This document shows, one piece after another, positions 1 to 9,141 of a stretch of 11,732 nt of DNA (positions within the stretch are counted from its first letter, which is position 1; every line of letters begins with the position of its first letter). The notes under the pieces are model-generated. The model ran no database searches, was not told where the DNA came from, and was given only the letters and a program-made list of their open reading frames with translations. Made by a program: the position numbers and the translations under genes. The stretch is taken from contig NZ_BMOM01000051.1 in NCBI RefSeq assembly GCF_014647075.1, positions 1 through 11,732 of the forward strand. The letters run 5' to 3'. Origin of the DNA: Deinococcus aerophilus (GTDB lineage Bacteria > Deinococcota > Deinococci > Deinococcales > Deinococcaceae).

Positions 1-415
1 CGCCCCTCCTCAAACCACCCTTGAGGTCGGCTGGCAACTCGTTTTCCGTCCAATCTCATAAAATCTGTCAGGCCGCCAGGTACAGGCCCACTGCTGTAGC
101 CTCATCCACCCCCATTACCCGGACGTTACGAGGCCTCGGCGTTCAAAGCCGGTATCACCGGGGGCGGACTGTGGCGGGTATGATCCGGCCGTGATGGCTG
201 GTACTCGGTCAGGTGGTGGATTGGGATGTTTTCTGAACCTGCCCTCGGCTCCTGAGCACACCCTTCCTGGCCACCGGCACGTCAATTCCCCCGGGTGGCC
301 CCCCCTGCGCACGTGGCGACGGCAGCGGGGGGGCTGACCGTGGCGTCCTACGTTTACCCTGACCTTGCCCGCAGCCCGTTCCCATCTTCCCTGACGGGCC
401 ACCCGGCCTGACCCT
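1..415. other. Gene-poor left edge, no supported gene
   Basis: I see no convincing gene here. A minus-strand open frame (402 to 115, 95 codons) is rich in Arg, Pro and Gly, has no recognisable domain and no ribosome binding site, and is probably chance. A short minus-strand frame from about 144 to 73 ends in VMGVDEATAVGLYLAA, which reads like real protein but follows a stop codon and is too short to assign. Another minus-strand frame opens with ATG at 59-57 (MRLDGKRVASRPQG) and runs off the left edge, also without a ribosome binding site. The segment may be decayed sequence at the border of the copper island. Confidence 0.4.
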
Positions 416-487
416 TCATGGTCGGCTTTCCAGATCCTTGATCAGCGCCTTCATTTCGGCAATTTCCCGAACCTGGGGGGAATCACG
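416..487 (-). pseudogene. C-terminal remnant resembling a DUF305 protein
   Basis: Directly after the CPD ATPase, in the -1 frame relative to it, the minus strand encodes a tail reading VIPPQVREIAEMKALIKDLE and then SRP and a TGA stop (418-416). The pattern Q-x-x-EI-x-x-M-x-x-x-(I/L)-K is what I know from the extreme C-terminus of DUF305 proteins, exported His/Met-rich proteins often encoded beside copper ATPases. The body of the domain, with its paired histidines, is absent. The frame overlaps the last codon of the ATPase, so a deletion probably joined a DUF305 3' end to the ATPase 3' end. The match covers only about 16 residues, so chance similarity is possible. Confidence 0.35.
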
Positions 488-2828
488 CTGGAGCGGGCTG
501 AGGGTTCCGGTTGTGCACGAACTTCACGCGGTTCAGCGAGAGCGCATTCAGGGTCACAATCACCGTGCTGGCACTCATCAGCAGGGCGGCCCATTCCGGG
601 CGCAGCAGGATGCCCAGCGACGGGTACAACACCCCGGCGGCGAAGGGAATGGCCAGCAGGTTGTACCCGGCGGCCCAGAACAGATTCTGTTTGATCTTGC
701 CGCGTACCTGCCGGGCCAGCGTGATGGCCCCGGCCACACTGGCCGGATCGCTGCGGACCAGCACCACATCCGCCGTCTCCACCGCCACGTCTGTTCCTGC
801 GCCGATGGCAATCCCCACCGCGGCCTGTGCCAGCGCGGGGGCATCGTTGACGCCGTCGCCGATCATGGCAACGGCACGGCCCGCATCCTGCAATTTCTTG
901 ACCTGGGCTGATTTCTCTTCCGGCAGCACATCGGCGATCACTGTGTCCAGGCCCAGCTCGCGGGCCACCGATTCTGCCGTGCGCCGGTTGTCGCCCGTCA
1001 GCATCACGGTCTGGATGCCCAGGTCATGCAGGGCCTGAACCGCCACCTTTGCTGAGGGGCGCACCCGGTCTGCCACCGCCACGACGCCCAGGGGCTGACC
1101 GTCCGCGGCGACGAACATGGGGGTCCTGCCGTCTGCGGCCAGGGTCTCTGCTTCCTGGACCAGCGAACCGAGGGCCACGTTTTCCCCGTCCATCAGTTTG
1201 CGGTTGCCGATCAGGATGAGTCGGCCTTCTACCCGTGCCGTCACGCCCTGGCCCGACACCGAGTCGAAGTCCTTTGCCTCGCTCAACGCCATGCCCCGTT
1301 CCCTCGCCCCAGCGACGATGGCCGCCGCCAAGGGGTGCTGCGAGGGCTGATCGGCAGAGGCGGCCAGGCGCAGAAGTTCGCTCTGGATCACACCGCCTGC
1401 GGGCCGCACATCGGTCAGGGCCGGTTTGCCCTCGGTCAACGTACCCGTCTTGTCGAAGACCACGGTGTCGATGCCGGCGGTGGCTTCCAGCGCGCCCGCG
1501 TTCTTGAACAGCACCCCTTCCCTGGCGCCCTTGCCCACACCGACGGTGATGGCGGTGGGCGTGGCCAGTGCCAGCGCGTCGGGGCAGGCGATCACGATGG
1601 CCGACACCGCTGCCGTCAGCGCAAAGACCACGCTCTGGCCCAGCAGCGTCCAGACGATGAACGCCAGCAGACCGCTGCCGATGGCGACGAACACCAGGTA
1701 TTTGCCCGCTGTGTCGGCCAGGCGCTGGGCAGGCGCTTTGCTGGCCTGGGCATTTTGCACCAGCGCCACGATGCGGCTCAGCGCGGTGTCTGCCCCGACG
1801 GCGGTGGCACGCACCTGAAAGGCTCCGGTCTGGTTGACGGTGCCGCCGGTCACGCGGTCCCCCGCCGCCTTGCCCACCGGCAGCGGCTCGCCGCTGATCA
1901 TGCTTTCGTCCACGTAGCTCTGTCCCGACGTCACGTCGCCGTCCACCGGCACGCGGTCCCCGGGACGCACGGCCAGGATGTCGCCCACGACGACCTGCGA
2001 CAGTGGCAGCTCCACCTCCTGGCCGTCCCGGACCACACGGGCGGTGTCGGGGGCCAGTTTGAGCAGGGCCTCCACGGCGCGTCCGGTGGCAAAGCGCGAG
2101 CGCATCTCCAGCCAGTGGCCGATCAGCGAGAAGGTGGTCAGCATGGCGGCGGCCTCGAAAAAGACGTCCTGCGACCCCAGGAACACGGTGGCCCACACCG
2201 AGTACGTGTAGGAGACCAGGATGCCCAGAGCAATCAGGGTCATCATGTTGGCCTCGCTCCGCCGCAGGGCCCGCCACGCGGCGGAGATGAACGGCCATCC
2301 GCCCCACCACACCACCGGCGTCGCCAGAATCAGGCCGAACCAGGCCATGTCCAGCCCGAAGGGCGGCGCATACCGGAAGCCCAGCGCCTCGCCAATCGGG
2401 GAGAACAGGACGATGGGAAGGGTCAGAATCAGCGAGACGATGAAACGGCGCAGCATGTCCGCCACCATCGCCTCGCCGTGGCCGGCGTGTTCGTCGTGCC
2501 CAGCGTGGGAATCCCCGTGATGGGCATGGTCATGCGCGGCTGGCCCCGCCGGATGACCGGGCTGGGACACCGAGGGTGCGCACTCCTGGCAGGTACAGTC
2601 ATAGCCCGCCGCATGCAGCCGCTCTTTCAACGCGGCCTCGGTGACGACGGCGGGATCGTACTCCAGGTGGGCCACCCCACGCGTACGGTCCAGATGGGCG
2701 TGGTGGACGCCGGTGACATGGGCCAGATCGTTTTCCAGTCCGGCGTACTCGCCCGCGTCGAAACAATCTTTGAACTCCACTTCGAGGACGCGGCGTGACC
2801 CCGCCGCGGGCTGATGCTGGTGCGTCAT
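483..2828 (-). CDS. P1B-type heavy-metal ATPase with CPD motif (CopB-like)
   Basis: This 781-residue protein is a metal-pumping P-type ATPase of the cytoplasmic membrane. An N-terminal domain (about 14-75) has the HMA fold pattern but lacks CxxC; CTCQEC follows at 78-83, then a His-rich linker (about 92-117). The core has TGE-type SGEP (312-315), the membrane motif CPD (415-417), phosphorylation site DKTGT (459-463), HP (498-499), TGD (611-613) and GDGVND (657-662). TM7 has YN (722-723) and TM8 has MSAS (751-754). CopA-type pumps have CPC and CopB-type often CPH, so CPD places it in a less-studied P1B group. Copper is the likely cargo from context, but silver or another metal is possible. The ATG has GGAGG about 8 bases upstream. 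It lies 131 bases behind cueP on the same strand. Confidence 0.93.
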   Translation of the reverse strand: MTHQHQPAAGSRRVLEVEFKDCFDAGEYAGLENDLAHVTGVHHAHLDRTRGVAHLEYDPAVVTEAALKERLHAAGYDCTCQECAPSVSQPGHPAGPAAHDHAHHGDSHAGHDEHAGHGEAMVADMLRRFIVSLILTLPIVLFSPIGEALGFRYAPPFGLDMAWFGLILATPVVWWGGWPFISAAWRALRRSEANMMTLIALGILVSYTYSVWATVFLGSQDVFFEAAAMLTTFSLIGHWLEMRSRFATGRAVEALLKLAPDTARVVRDGQEVELPLSQVVVGDILAVRPGDRVPVDGDVTSGQSYVDESMISGEPLPVGKAAGDRVTGGTVNQTGAFQVRATAVGADTALSRIVALVQNAQASKAPAQRLADTAGKYLVFVAIGSGLLAFIVWTLLGQSVVFALTAAVSAIVIACPDALALATPTAITVGVGKGAREGVLFKNAGALEATAGIDTVVFDKTGTLTEGKPALTDVRPAGGVIQSELLRLAASADQPSQHPLAAAIVAGARERGMALSEAKDFDSVSGQGVTARVEGRLILIGNRKLMDGENVALGSLVQEAETLAADGRTPMFVAADGQPLGVVAVADRVRPSAKVAVQALHDLGIQTVMLTGDNRRTAESVARELGLDTVIADVLPEEKSAQVKKLQDAGRAVAMIGDGVNDAPALAQAAVGIAIGAGTDVAVETADVVLVRSDPASVAGAITLARQVRGKIKQNLFWAAGYNLLAIPFAAGVLYPSLGILLRPEWAALLMSASTVIVTLNALSLNRVKFVHNRNPQPAPA

Positions 2829-2833
2829 GGGTG

Positions 2834-2847
2834 GACCTCCGCAGGTC
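2834..2847 (-). promoter_or_regulatory. Small hairpin holding the ATPase ribosome binding site
   Basis: On the minus strand GACCT-GCGG-AGGTC forms a 5-bp stem with a 4-base loop. The Shine-Dalgarno sequence GGAGGTC of the ATPase lies in its loop and 3' arm. A second GC-rich hairpin (CCCGGC/GCCGGG, 2852-2869) sits just upstream. Together they could lower translation of the ATPase relative to cueP; that role is inference. Confidence 0.3.
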
Positions 2848-2959
2848 TGTGCCCGGCTGACGGGCCGGGAACCAGGAATTTGGCCGACGTGTGGTGCTGC
2901 GCAGGGCCACGTGACAGGTCGAAGCTGGAGCGGAAATTCGCGGGGCGCCCGATTCCCGC

Positions 2960-3499
2960 CTATCGCAGCCGCATCGTGGTGACGCAGGTATCACTGCCCG
3001 CGTGTGTGCTCAGCACACCGCTGGTGGTTTTTCCGCCCGTCTTCAGCGAGACCTGATAGGTCTGGTCGCGGTCGAGCCACACCTCCACAAAGCCGTTGCT
3101 CAGGGTCTTCACGGTTCTGTGCATGACCGTTTTGCCCGCCTGGTTCCTGACCAGGATGTTGACGGGAGTGTTCACGAGTTCACCCTGACAGCCGGACATG
3201 GAGTGGGTTTTGCAGGAGTGGGTCTGATTCACGTAAGGGGCAATGGCCACCACCATCTGCTCGGAAGGCAGGGCCACGCTGTTCTGCTGCCCGTCGGGGA
3301 AGCGGAACACCACCGCCTCGCTGGTCACGTAACTTTGCAGGCCGCCCGCGTTGCGCCATTGGTTCGCCTGGGCCAGAGCCTGGTGCGGCGTCAGACCCCG
3401 CAACTGAGCGGGGCTGGGCATGACGGGCTGCGCGGCAGCCAGCAATCCTGCGCTGACCACCGTGAGGAGAAGCGTCGCTGTCGGTGTACTCATGCCCAT
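2960..3499 (-). CDS. cueP: CueP family periplasmic copper-binding protein
   Basis: The 179-residue product matches the CueP family, which binds copper outside the cytoplasmic membrane in Salmonella. The diagnostic stretch [14 protein letters not shown] (95-108) is followed by [11 protein letters not shown] (135-145) and the C-terminal DTCVTTMRL (170-178). Three cysteines fall at 96, 104 and 172, which as I recall are the same positions as in Salmonella CueP, and this supports the ATG at 3499. An alternative ATG lies two codons in (3493). The N-terminus has a hydrophobic run (about 9-23) with an Ala-rich cleavage region, consistent with a signal peptide, although positive charges before it are missing. 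No strong ribosome binding site is visible; AGGA lies 13 bases upstream. It precedes the CPD ATPase on the same strand, so the two are probably co-transcribed. Confidence 0.88.
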   Translation of the reverse strand: MGMSTPTATLLLTVVSAGLLAAAQPVMPSPAQLRGLTPHQALAQANQWRNAGGLQSYVTSEAVVFRFPDGQQNSVALPSEQMVVAIAPYVNQTHSCKTHSMSGCQGELVNTPVNILVRNQAGKTVMHRTVKTLSNGFVEVWLDRDQTYQVSLKTGGKTTSGVLSTHAGSDTCVTTMRLR

Positions 3500-3897
3500 G
3501 ACGCTAATGGCGTCCTGTTCAGCTTTCGTAAAGCGCTTTCCGAACCGGTTTGCTTTCAAGCACCAGCTCCGGTGTGCATTTGAGTGGGCAGGACGGTCAC
3601 CCTGAACGACCCGCTGAAAATGGTCCCCGGTCCTTTCTGCCTCTAGGCTCCTGACGGTCGGGAACGTGCGCCGCATGGCAAACAGGTGCCACAGGCGCTG
3701 CGGCCGGGCAGGTCCCGGCTGACCGTTCAGCTCAGCTGCTTCCTGGGGCCGGACCGAGGATCGGGGTTGGTCGGGCTCAGGTTGCCCTTGATCAGGGCCG
3801 CTGAACAGGGCTATGAAGACATGGTGGGCCGGGCGTATGGCCGCACCGCAGAGATGGCCGGCAATCCAGCACAGAGGACGAACGGAGGTGTTCAGGG

Positions 3898-3984
3898 ATG
3901 AAGACCGGCAGACGGCTGACCCGCACCGAGCGGCGTCTTCCTGAACTGCTGGGAAGCGCACATGCTGGATCAGCCGAGAAGTGA
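3898..3984 (+). CDS. Possible small protein, 28 residues
   Basis: An ATG at 3898 lies 7 bases after a strong Shine-Dalgarno sequence, GGAGGTG (3884-3890), and opens a 28-codon frame ending in TGA. The product begins MKTGRRLTRTERRLPELL and is basic at its N-terminus. I recognise no family. It could be a real small protein, a leader peptide for the downstream DUF302 gene, or the remaining 5' end of a decayed gene. The ribosome binding site and start are the only support. Confidence 0.22.
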   Translation: MKTGRRLTRTERRLPELLGSAHAGSAEK

Positions 3985-4038
3985 TCGGTCGGGACCGAGG
4001 ACGGCCAGGGCATGATGGTGGGGGACTGAAGTTCTTAC

Positions 4039-4060
4039 GCCCCATCGTGTGGGACGGGGC
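4039..4060 (+). terminator. GC-rich hairpin, terminator-like
   Basis: The arms GCCCCATC and GACGGGGC pair with one A-C mismatch across a 6-base loop. No T run follows on either strand, so it is a weak terminator candidate. It could also be an operator upstream of the DUF302 gene. Confidence 0.2.
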
Positions 4061-4204
4061 ACGGTGACGCCCACGGAACTTTGCAGCGCTCGGGGCAACC
4101 GCTACACCGGGACAGGGGCCACCCCGAACCTGACCCGAACGACGCTGCGTCTGCAGGGTGGCAAGATGTGCAGCCGGTCAAGGCCGTCACCGGAGACATC
4201 CGGG

Positions 4205-4255
4205 GGTACGGCTGGTACGGTGTCTCTTCCGGCGGGGTCAATTCAGACCCGTACC
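4205..4255 (+). promoter_or_regulatory. Repeats able to form alternative hairpins before the DUF302 gene
   Basis: GGTACGG occurs twice (4205-4211 and 4214-4220) and its exact complement CCGTACC occurs once (4249-4255), six bases before the AGGAGG ribosome binding site at 4261. A smaller stem, GGGTC/GACCC (4235-4250), lies inside. Either upstream copy could pair with the single downstream arm, giving two mutually exclusive folds. A regulatory role is inference. Confidence 0.3.
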
Positions 4256-4271
4256 GATTCAGGAGGTTCGC

Positions 4272-4661
4272 ATGACCGACTTTGCCCTCAAGCGCACGTT
4301 CGAAGCCGATGTGGACGCCGTTCTCGAACGACTGAAGACTGCACTCTCGGCCGAGGGTCTGGGTGTGCTCTACACCCTCGAATTCAGCGACATCATCGCC
4401 GATAAGACCGGACACCAGCTGGCAGGCCGCGTGGTCGGGCTTGGGGTCTGCTCGCCGGACCTTGCCCGACAGGCCCTCGAGCTTGACCCGAACGTCGCCG
4501 CCCTGCTGCCCTGTGGCGCGTTTGTGAGCGGAACACAGACCGGCACCGAGGTGGGCTTTCTCGACCCGGTTCTGGCGCTCGGATTGACACAGAACGAGGC
4601 GCTCGGCCCGCTCGGAGCCCAGGCCAGCTCGATGCTCCAACGGGTTCTGGACGCGATGTGA
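4272..4661 (+). CDS. DUF302 family protein
   Basis: This 129-residue cytoplasmic-looking protein has no signal peptide or membrane segment. It fits DUF302 (PF03625), a small alpha/beta domain of unknown biochemical role. The hallmarks are the opening strand and helix with FEADVDAVLERLKTALSAEG (10-29), a central VVGLGVCSPDLARQAL (54-69), the LLPC motif (78-81) followed by a beta strand, and the closing segment after DPV (98-100). Cysteines at 60 and 81 are the obvious metal or redox candidates. The start is well set by AGGAGG five bases upstream. DUF302 genes recur beside copper and other metal-resistance genes, so a metal or thiol stress role fits, but none is proven. It is monocistronic here and convergent with the next gene. 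Confidence 0.85.
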   Translation: MTDFALKRTFEADVDAVLERLKTALSAEGLGVLYTLEFSDIIADKTGHQLAGRVVGLGVCSPDLARQALELDPNVAALLPCGAFVSGTQTGTEVGFLDPVLALGLTQNEALGPLGAQASSMLQRVLDAM

Positions 4662-4875
4662 ACCGGTGAGGTGCGGACTGCCAACCGTTGAATCCCAGGA
4701 GTAATGGCATGTTCCGGGCCTCTGAGCCGAGCTGACCGTGCATCTCCACCGTCAGTGGGCGCTGTGCCGGGAACCGACACAAACACCGCAGCGCGGCGAA
4801 ACTTCCCGAGGAGCCGTGGTCATGGAAGGCACCCGGCCAGATGGCTTCACCGCTGGGCACGACCACATTGCAGGA

Positions 4876-4900
4876 ACCACCAGTGCACAAAGCTGGTGGT
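4876..4900. terminator. Hairpin between convergent genes
   Basis: ACCACCAG (4876-4883) and CTGGTGGT (4893-4900) form a perfect 8-bp stem with a 9-base loop; G-C pairs just outside can extend it past one mismatch. It lies between the converging DUF302 and membrane-protein genes and may stop transcription from both sides, although no T run is present. The rest of 4662-4951 shows no gene. Confidence 0.4.
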
Positions 4901-4951
4901 CCCTACTGCGGGGAGATCAGCCGCGTCCCTTTTCCTTTCCATTCAGCACCG

Positions 4952-5644
4952 TCAGTGGTCGTGCCCGTCGTCATGTCCTTCGGCCGCTGCACCCGGGGTC
5001 TCTGCCGGCATCACTGCGGGAATGGGAGCCGCAGTCTCCTCGGTCGCCTGCTCGGCGGCACCTTGAGGGGACGGATGGGTCGTGGGAACTGTTCCGGCCT
5101 CTGCGCCGTGGGCATGGCCGGCGGGCGTGGCCACGACTTTGGACAGTGCACCCAGGCCTCCGAACAGCAGCGCGGCCACGCCCAGGGTGCCGGCTGTCAG
5201 CCGGATGACCTTGCGCCCCAGCGTCAGCCTTTCGCGCACGGCGAACGCCGCCACAGCCAGAAGCAGGCCCACGGGGATCAGGACCGTGGAGTAAAGGGGA
5301 TTGTCCAGGTAATGCTGGATTCCGCCCGTCATCATGCCGATGCCCACAGAAAGAACGAAGGACACCAGCAGAAACGTGCCCAGTCCGGTCGCGCGCCTGT
5401 TTTTCTGAATGACGTACTCCTGCAGGTAGTTTCCGGCCGTGAAACACACCACGCCGACCGCAGCGAGCGTGATGTAGAAGACGGTGTTCTCCCCGAGTCC
5501 CAGGTGAACGATTCCACCGGCGATGAAGCTGGTGGACGCCAGCATCAGAAAGTACGCGGTAAAGGGCAAGAGCAGCCGGCTGCGGACCGAGTGCTGGCTG
5601 GAGAGAGGGGCTTCCGAGAAAGCGTCGGGGTGGGAGGAGGTCAC
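4952..5644 (-). CDS. Five-helix membrane protein with His/Asp-rich tail, function unknown
   Basis: The product (230 residues from GTG at 5644) is an integral membrane protein. Five hydrophobic segments lie at about 23-47, 55-74, 88-110, 118-137 and 149-170. The stretch after helix 3 reads GIGMMTGGIQHYLDNP (about 102-117) and looks like the family's conserved core. Helix 2 ends in GNYLQEYVIQK. A hydrophilic, Ala/Pro/Glu-rich tail (about 171-230) carries several histidines and ends GHDDGHDH, a plausible metal-binding end. I know similar uncharacterised bacterial membrane proteins but no function. An in-frame TTG at 5668 would add eight residues; neither start has a clear ribosome binding site. 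It lies on the same strand as copZ-csoR but 253 bases behind csoR and past strong hairpins, so it is probably transcribed separately. Confidence 0.75.
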   Translation of the reverse strand: MTSSHPDAFSEAPLSSQHSVRSRLLLPFTAYFLMLASTSFIAGGIVHLGLGENTVFYITLAAVGVVCFTAGNYLQEYVIQKNRRATGLGTFLLVSFVLSVGIGMMTGGIQHYLDNPLYSTVLIPVGLLLAVAAFAVRERLTLGRKVIRLTAGTLGVAALLFGGLGALSKVVATPAGHAHGAEAGTVPTTHPSPQGAAEQATEETAAPIPAVMPAETPGAAAEGHDDGHDH

Positions 5645-5783
5645 AAGACCAATTTTGTGGGCCCGCAATTAAGTTTGTGTAAAGTCCGGCCCGAGGTTTC
5701 ACACCACCCTGACGTAAGACCATCCGCAGCAGTGGCAGTATATGTGCTGAGCCTTCCGCAGACGTAGCTCCGGACCTGCGGTG

Positions 5784-5834
5784 GTGGACCTGCCGGCGTG
5801 CGGTCTCAGGCGAACCGGGCGCCGGCAGGTCCAC
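5784..5834. repeat. Perfect 15-bp inverted repeat
   Basis: GTGGACCTGCCGGCG (5784-5798) is the exact reverse complement of 5820-5834, separated by 21 bases in which CGGT/ACCG (5801-5804, 5814-5817) can pair further. It is the longest perfect dyad I found in the window. It lies downstream of csoR, after the hairpin at 5843-5871, and upstream of the membrane-protein gene. It could be a second terminator, a regulatory hairpin for the membrane-protein gene, or a mobile repeat. Confidence 0.6.
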
Positions 5835-5842
5835 ACGAAACG

Positions 5843-5871
5843 TCTCCTGCAGGCCACCGGGCCGCAGGAGA
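5843..5871 (-). terminator. Strong hairpin behind csoR
   Basis: TCTCCTGC (5843-5850) pairs with GCAGGAGA (5864-5871), and inside it GGCC pairs with GGCC around an ACCG loop, giving a 12-bp stem with a single bulged base. It begins 26 bases after the csoR stop codon. Read on the minus strand it is followed by CGTTTCG, a weak T tract. It is the likely end of the copZ-csoR transcript. Confidence 0.5.
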
Positions 5872-5897
5872 ACGCTGCTCCATCTTCACTCTTCACT

Positions 5898-6179
5898 TCA
5901 GGTGTACTTGAGGGCTTCCATCAGTTCCTCGACGATCTCGATGCTGTCTCCCCGCTGGTGGGCGGTGGCGACGTGCGCTTCCAGGTGACCGCGCAAGACC
6001 ACCTCTCCCGCGCCGGACAGGGCGCCCTGCACCGCCTTGATCTGCCGCAGCACATCCACGCAGTAGGCGTCCGGGTCATCCAGCATTCCGACAATGGCGT
6101 CAAGGTGTCCACGCGCGATTTTCAGGCGCCGGGAGGCCCGCTTGCGGGCGTCGTCCGGCATGCACAGCCGGTCCGACAC
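5898..6179 (-). CDS. csoR: CsoR family copper-sensing repressor
   Basis: This small all-helical DNA-binding protein belongs to the CsoR/RcnR family (DUF156), which leaves its operator when Cu(I) binds. From GTG at 6179 it has 93 residues; an ATG at 6161 would give 87. The sequence carries RRLKIARGHLDAI (17-29), AYCVDVLRQIKAVQGAL (38-54), then RGHLEAHV (63-70). The copper ligands are Cys40, His65 and His69, a Cys-His-His set in place of the usual Cys-His-Cys, as known for Thermus thermophilus CsoR (Cys41, His66, His70 as I recall). The near-identical numbering is one reason to prefer the GTG start, which also adds Cys6. Neither start has a clear ribosome binding site. It follows copZ by 19 bases and is presumably autoregulated from the copZ promoter. 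Confidence 0.92.
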   Translation of the reverse strand: MSDRLCMPDDARKRASRRLKIARGHLDAIVGMLDDPDAYCVDVLRQIKAVQGALSGAGEVVLRGHLEAHVATAHQRGDSIEIVEELMEALKYT

Positions 6180-6198
6180 GCTGCACGCGGGCGCGGAC

Positions 6199-6402
6199 TC
6201 ACTGGCGGAGCTGGGCACCGTAGCCTTCGTCCCTGACGGCCGCCACCAGCGCCTGCGGGTCAGCCGGACCCCGCACCTGGGCCGTGCCCTCGGCCAGATT
6301 GACCGCGGCGTCCTCGACACCGGGCACCGACTGGAGGGCCTTGGTTACAGCAGTCTGGCAGTGTCCGCAGGTCATGCCGCTCACGATCAATTCCGTCGTC
6401 AT
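6199..6402 (-). CDS. copZ: CopZ-like copper chaperone (HMA domain)
   Basis: The 67-residue product is a single heavy-metal-associated domain. MTTELIVSGMTCGHCQTAV gives the first strand and the Cu(I)-binding loop GMTCGHC, with Cys12 and Cys15. The rest fits the fold: VPGVEDAAVNLAEGTAQV (26-43) and a closing GYGAQL (60-65). Such proteins carry Cu(I) in the cytoplasm to CopA-type ATPases and can pass copper to CsoR. It is the first gene of the leftward copZ-csoR operon and is divergent from copA. No ribosome binding site is evident and the candidate -10 box ends only eight bases before the ATG, suggesting a leaderless or nearly leaderless message, which is common in Deinococcus. Confidence 0.93.
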   Translation of the reverse strand: MTTELIVSGMTCGHCQTAVTKALQSVPGVEDAAVNLAEGTAQVRGPADPQALVAAVRDEGYGAQLRQ

Positions 6403-6410
6403 GACCAGAG

Positions 6411-6437
6411 CTTATATCCTCCCCCGGAGGGTGTCAA
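6411..6437 (-). promoter_or_regulatory. copZ-csoR promoter with embedded CsoR-like operator
   Basis: On the minus strand TTGACA (6437-6432) and TATAAG (6416-6411) are separated by 15 bases, a short spacer. The spacer is almost wholly an imperfect dyad, ACCCTCCGGGGGAGGAT (6432-6416), close to the CsoR operator type known from Bacillus copZ (ACCC then GGGGT-like arms). A bound CsoR tetramer would block RNA polymerase. The short spacer may itself make the promoter weak unless the DNA is distorted. Confidence 0.7.
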
Positions 6438-6499
6438 GATGAGGGGTAGCACCGTCCCTGGGCTTTCCGGGCATTAAGGCAAACTCCCACCTGCGAGCC

Positions 6500-6528
6500 T
6501 TGATTCCAGCAGTGGATTTTCCTATATT
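6500..6528 (+). promoter_or_regulatory. copA promoter
   Basis: TTGATT (6500-6505) and TATATT (6523-6528) are 17 bases apart, the ideal sigma-70 spacing. Transcription would start near 6535, at the edge of the CsoR-like operator, leaving a leader of about 28 bases that contains AAGGAG (6553-6558) before the ATG at 6563. A second possible pair, TTGCCT (6528-6533) and GATAAG (6550-6555), has the operator in its 16-base spacer and would give a leaderless message. Confidence 0.6.
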
Positions 6529-6535
6529 TGCCTAA

Positions 6536-6552
6536 ATCCCCCCTGGGGGGAT
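6536..6552. promoter_or_regulatory. CsoR-like operator at copA
   Basis: ATCCCCCCTGGGGGGAT is a perfect 17-base dyad around a central T. Runs of C facing runs of G with A/T edges are the hallmark of CsoR operators. It sits directly downstream of the best copA promoter and 10 bases before the copA start codon, so CsoR binding would block initiation or clearance. The other arm of the divergent region has a related but imperfect site. Confidence 0.8.
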
Positions 6553-6562
6553 AAGGAGAGGT

Positions 6563-9091
<2,529 letters not shown>

Positions 9092-9141
9092 GCGGCTGCT
9101 CATCCCTCACTTCTTCGCCCCCATTCCAGGAGACCTGTCCC

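Larger units (their letters stand above)
3500..4271. other. Poorly coding region between cueP and the DUF302 gene
   Basis: This 772-base stretch separates the divergent cueP and DUF302 genes and should hold both promoters, but I find no convincing -35/-10 pair and no CsoR-like C/G dyad. The cueP frame stays open upstream to 4045, but that extension is low-complexity and Pro/Arg/Ser-rich, has no recognisable domain, and would remove the signal peptide from the N-terminus. Two short palindromes lie upstream of cueP: AACCGGTT (about 3543-3550) and AAAGCGCTTT (3530-3539). A short open frame with a good ribosome binding site (3898-3984) and a hairpin (4039-4060) are listed separately. Confidence 0.5.

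Noticed and set aside
1335..2798. Long open frame on the plus strand antisense to the CPD ATPase
   Set aside because: Low-complexity product typical of the reverse of a GC-rich gene; the minus strand is clearly coding.
3530..3539. AAAGCGCTTT palindrome upstream of cueP as an operator
   Set aside because: Only 10 bp, not extendable, and unlike CsoR sites; too little to claim a regulator.
3500..4045. Upstream extension of the cueP frame
   Set aside because: The added 182 residues have no domain, are rich in Arg, Pro and Ser, and would bury the signal peptide; the ATG at 3499 gives the family's normal length.
4709..4735. Eight-codon frame behind GGAG after the DUF302 gene
   Set aside because: Too short to be supported and not placed before any gene on that strand.
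5699..5896. Minus-strand frame ending AQHIYCHCCGWSYVRVV
   Set aside because: The Cys-rich end is eye-catching, but most of the frame is translated hairpin sequence and there is no ribosome binding site or known family.
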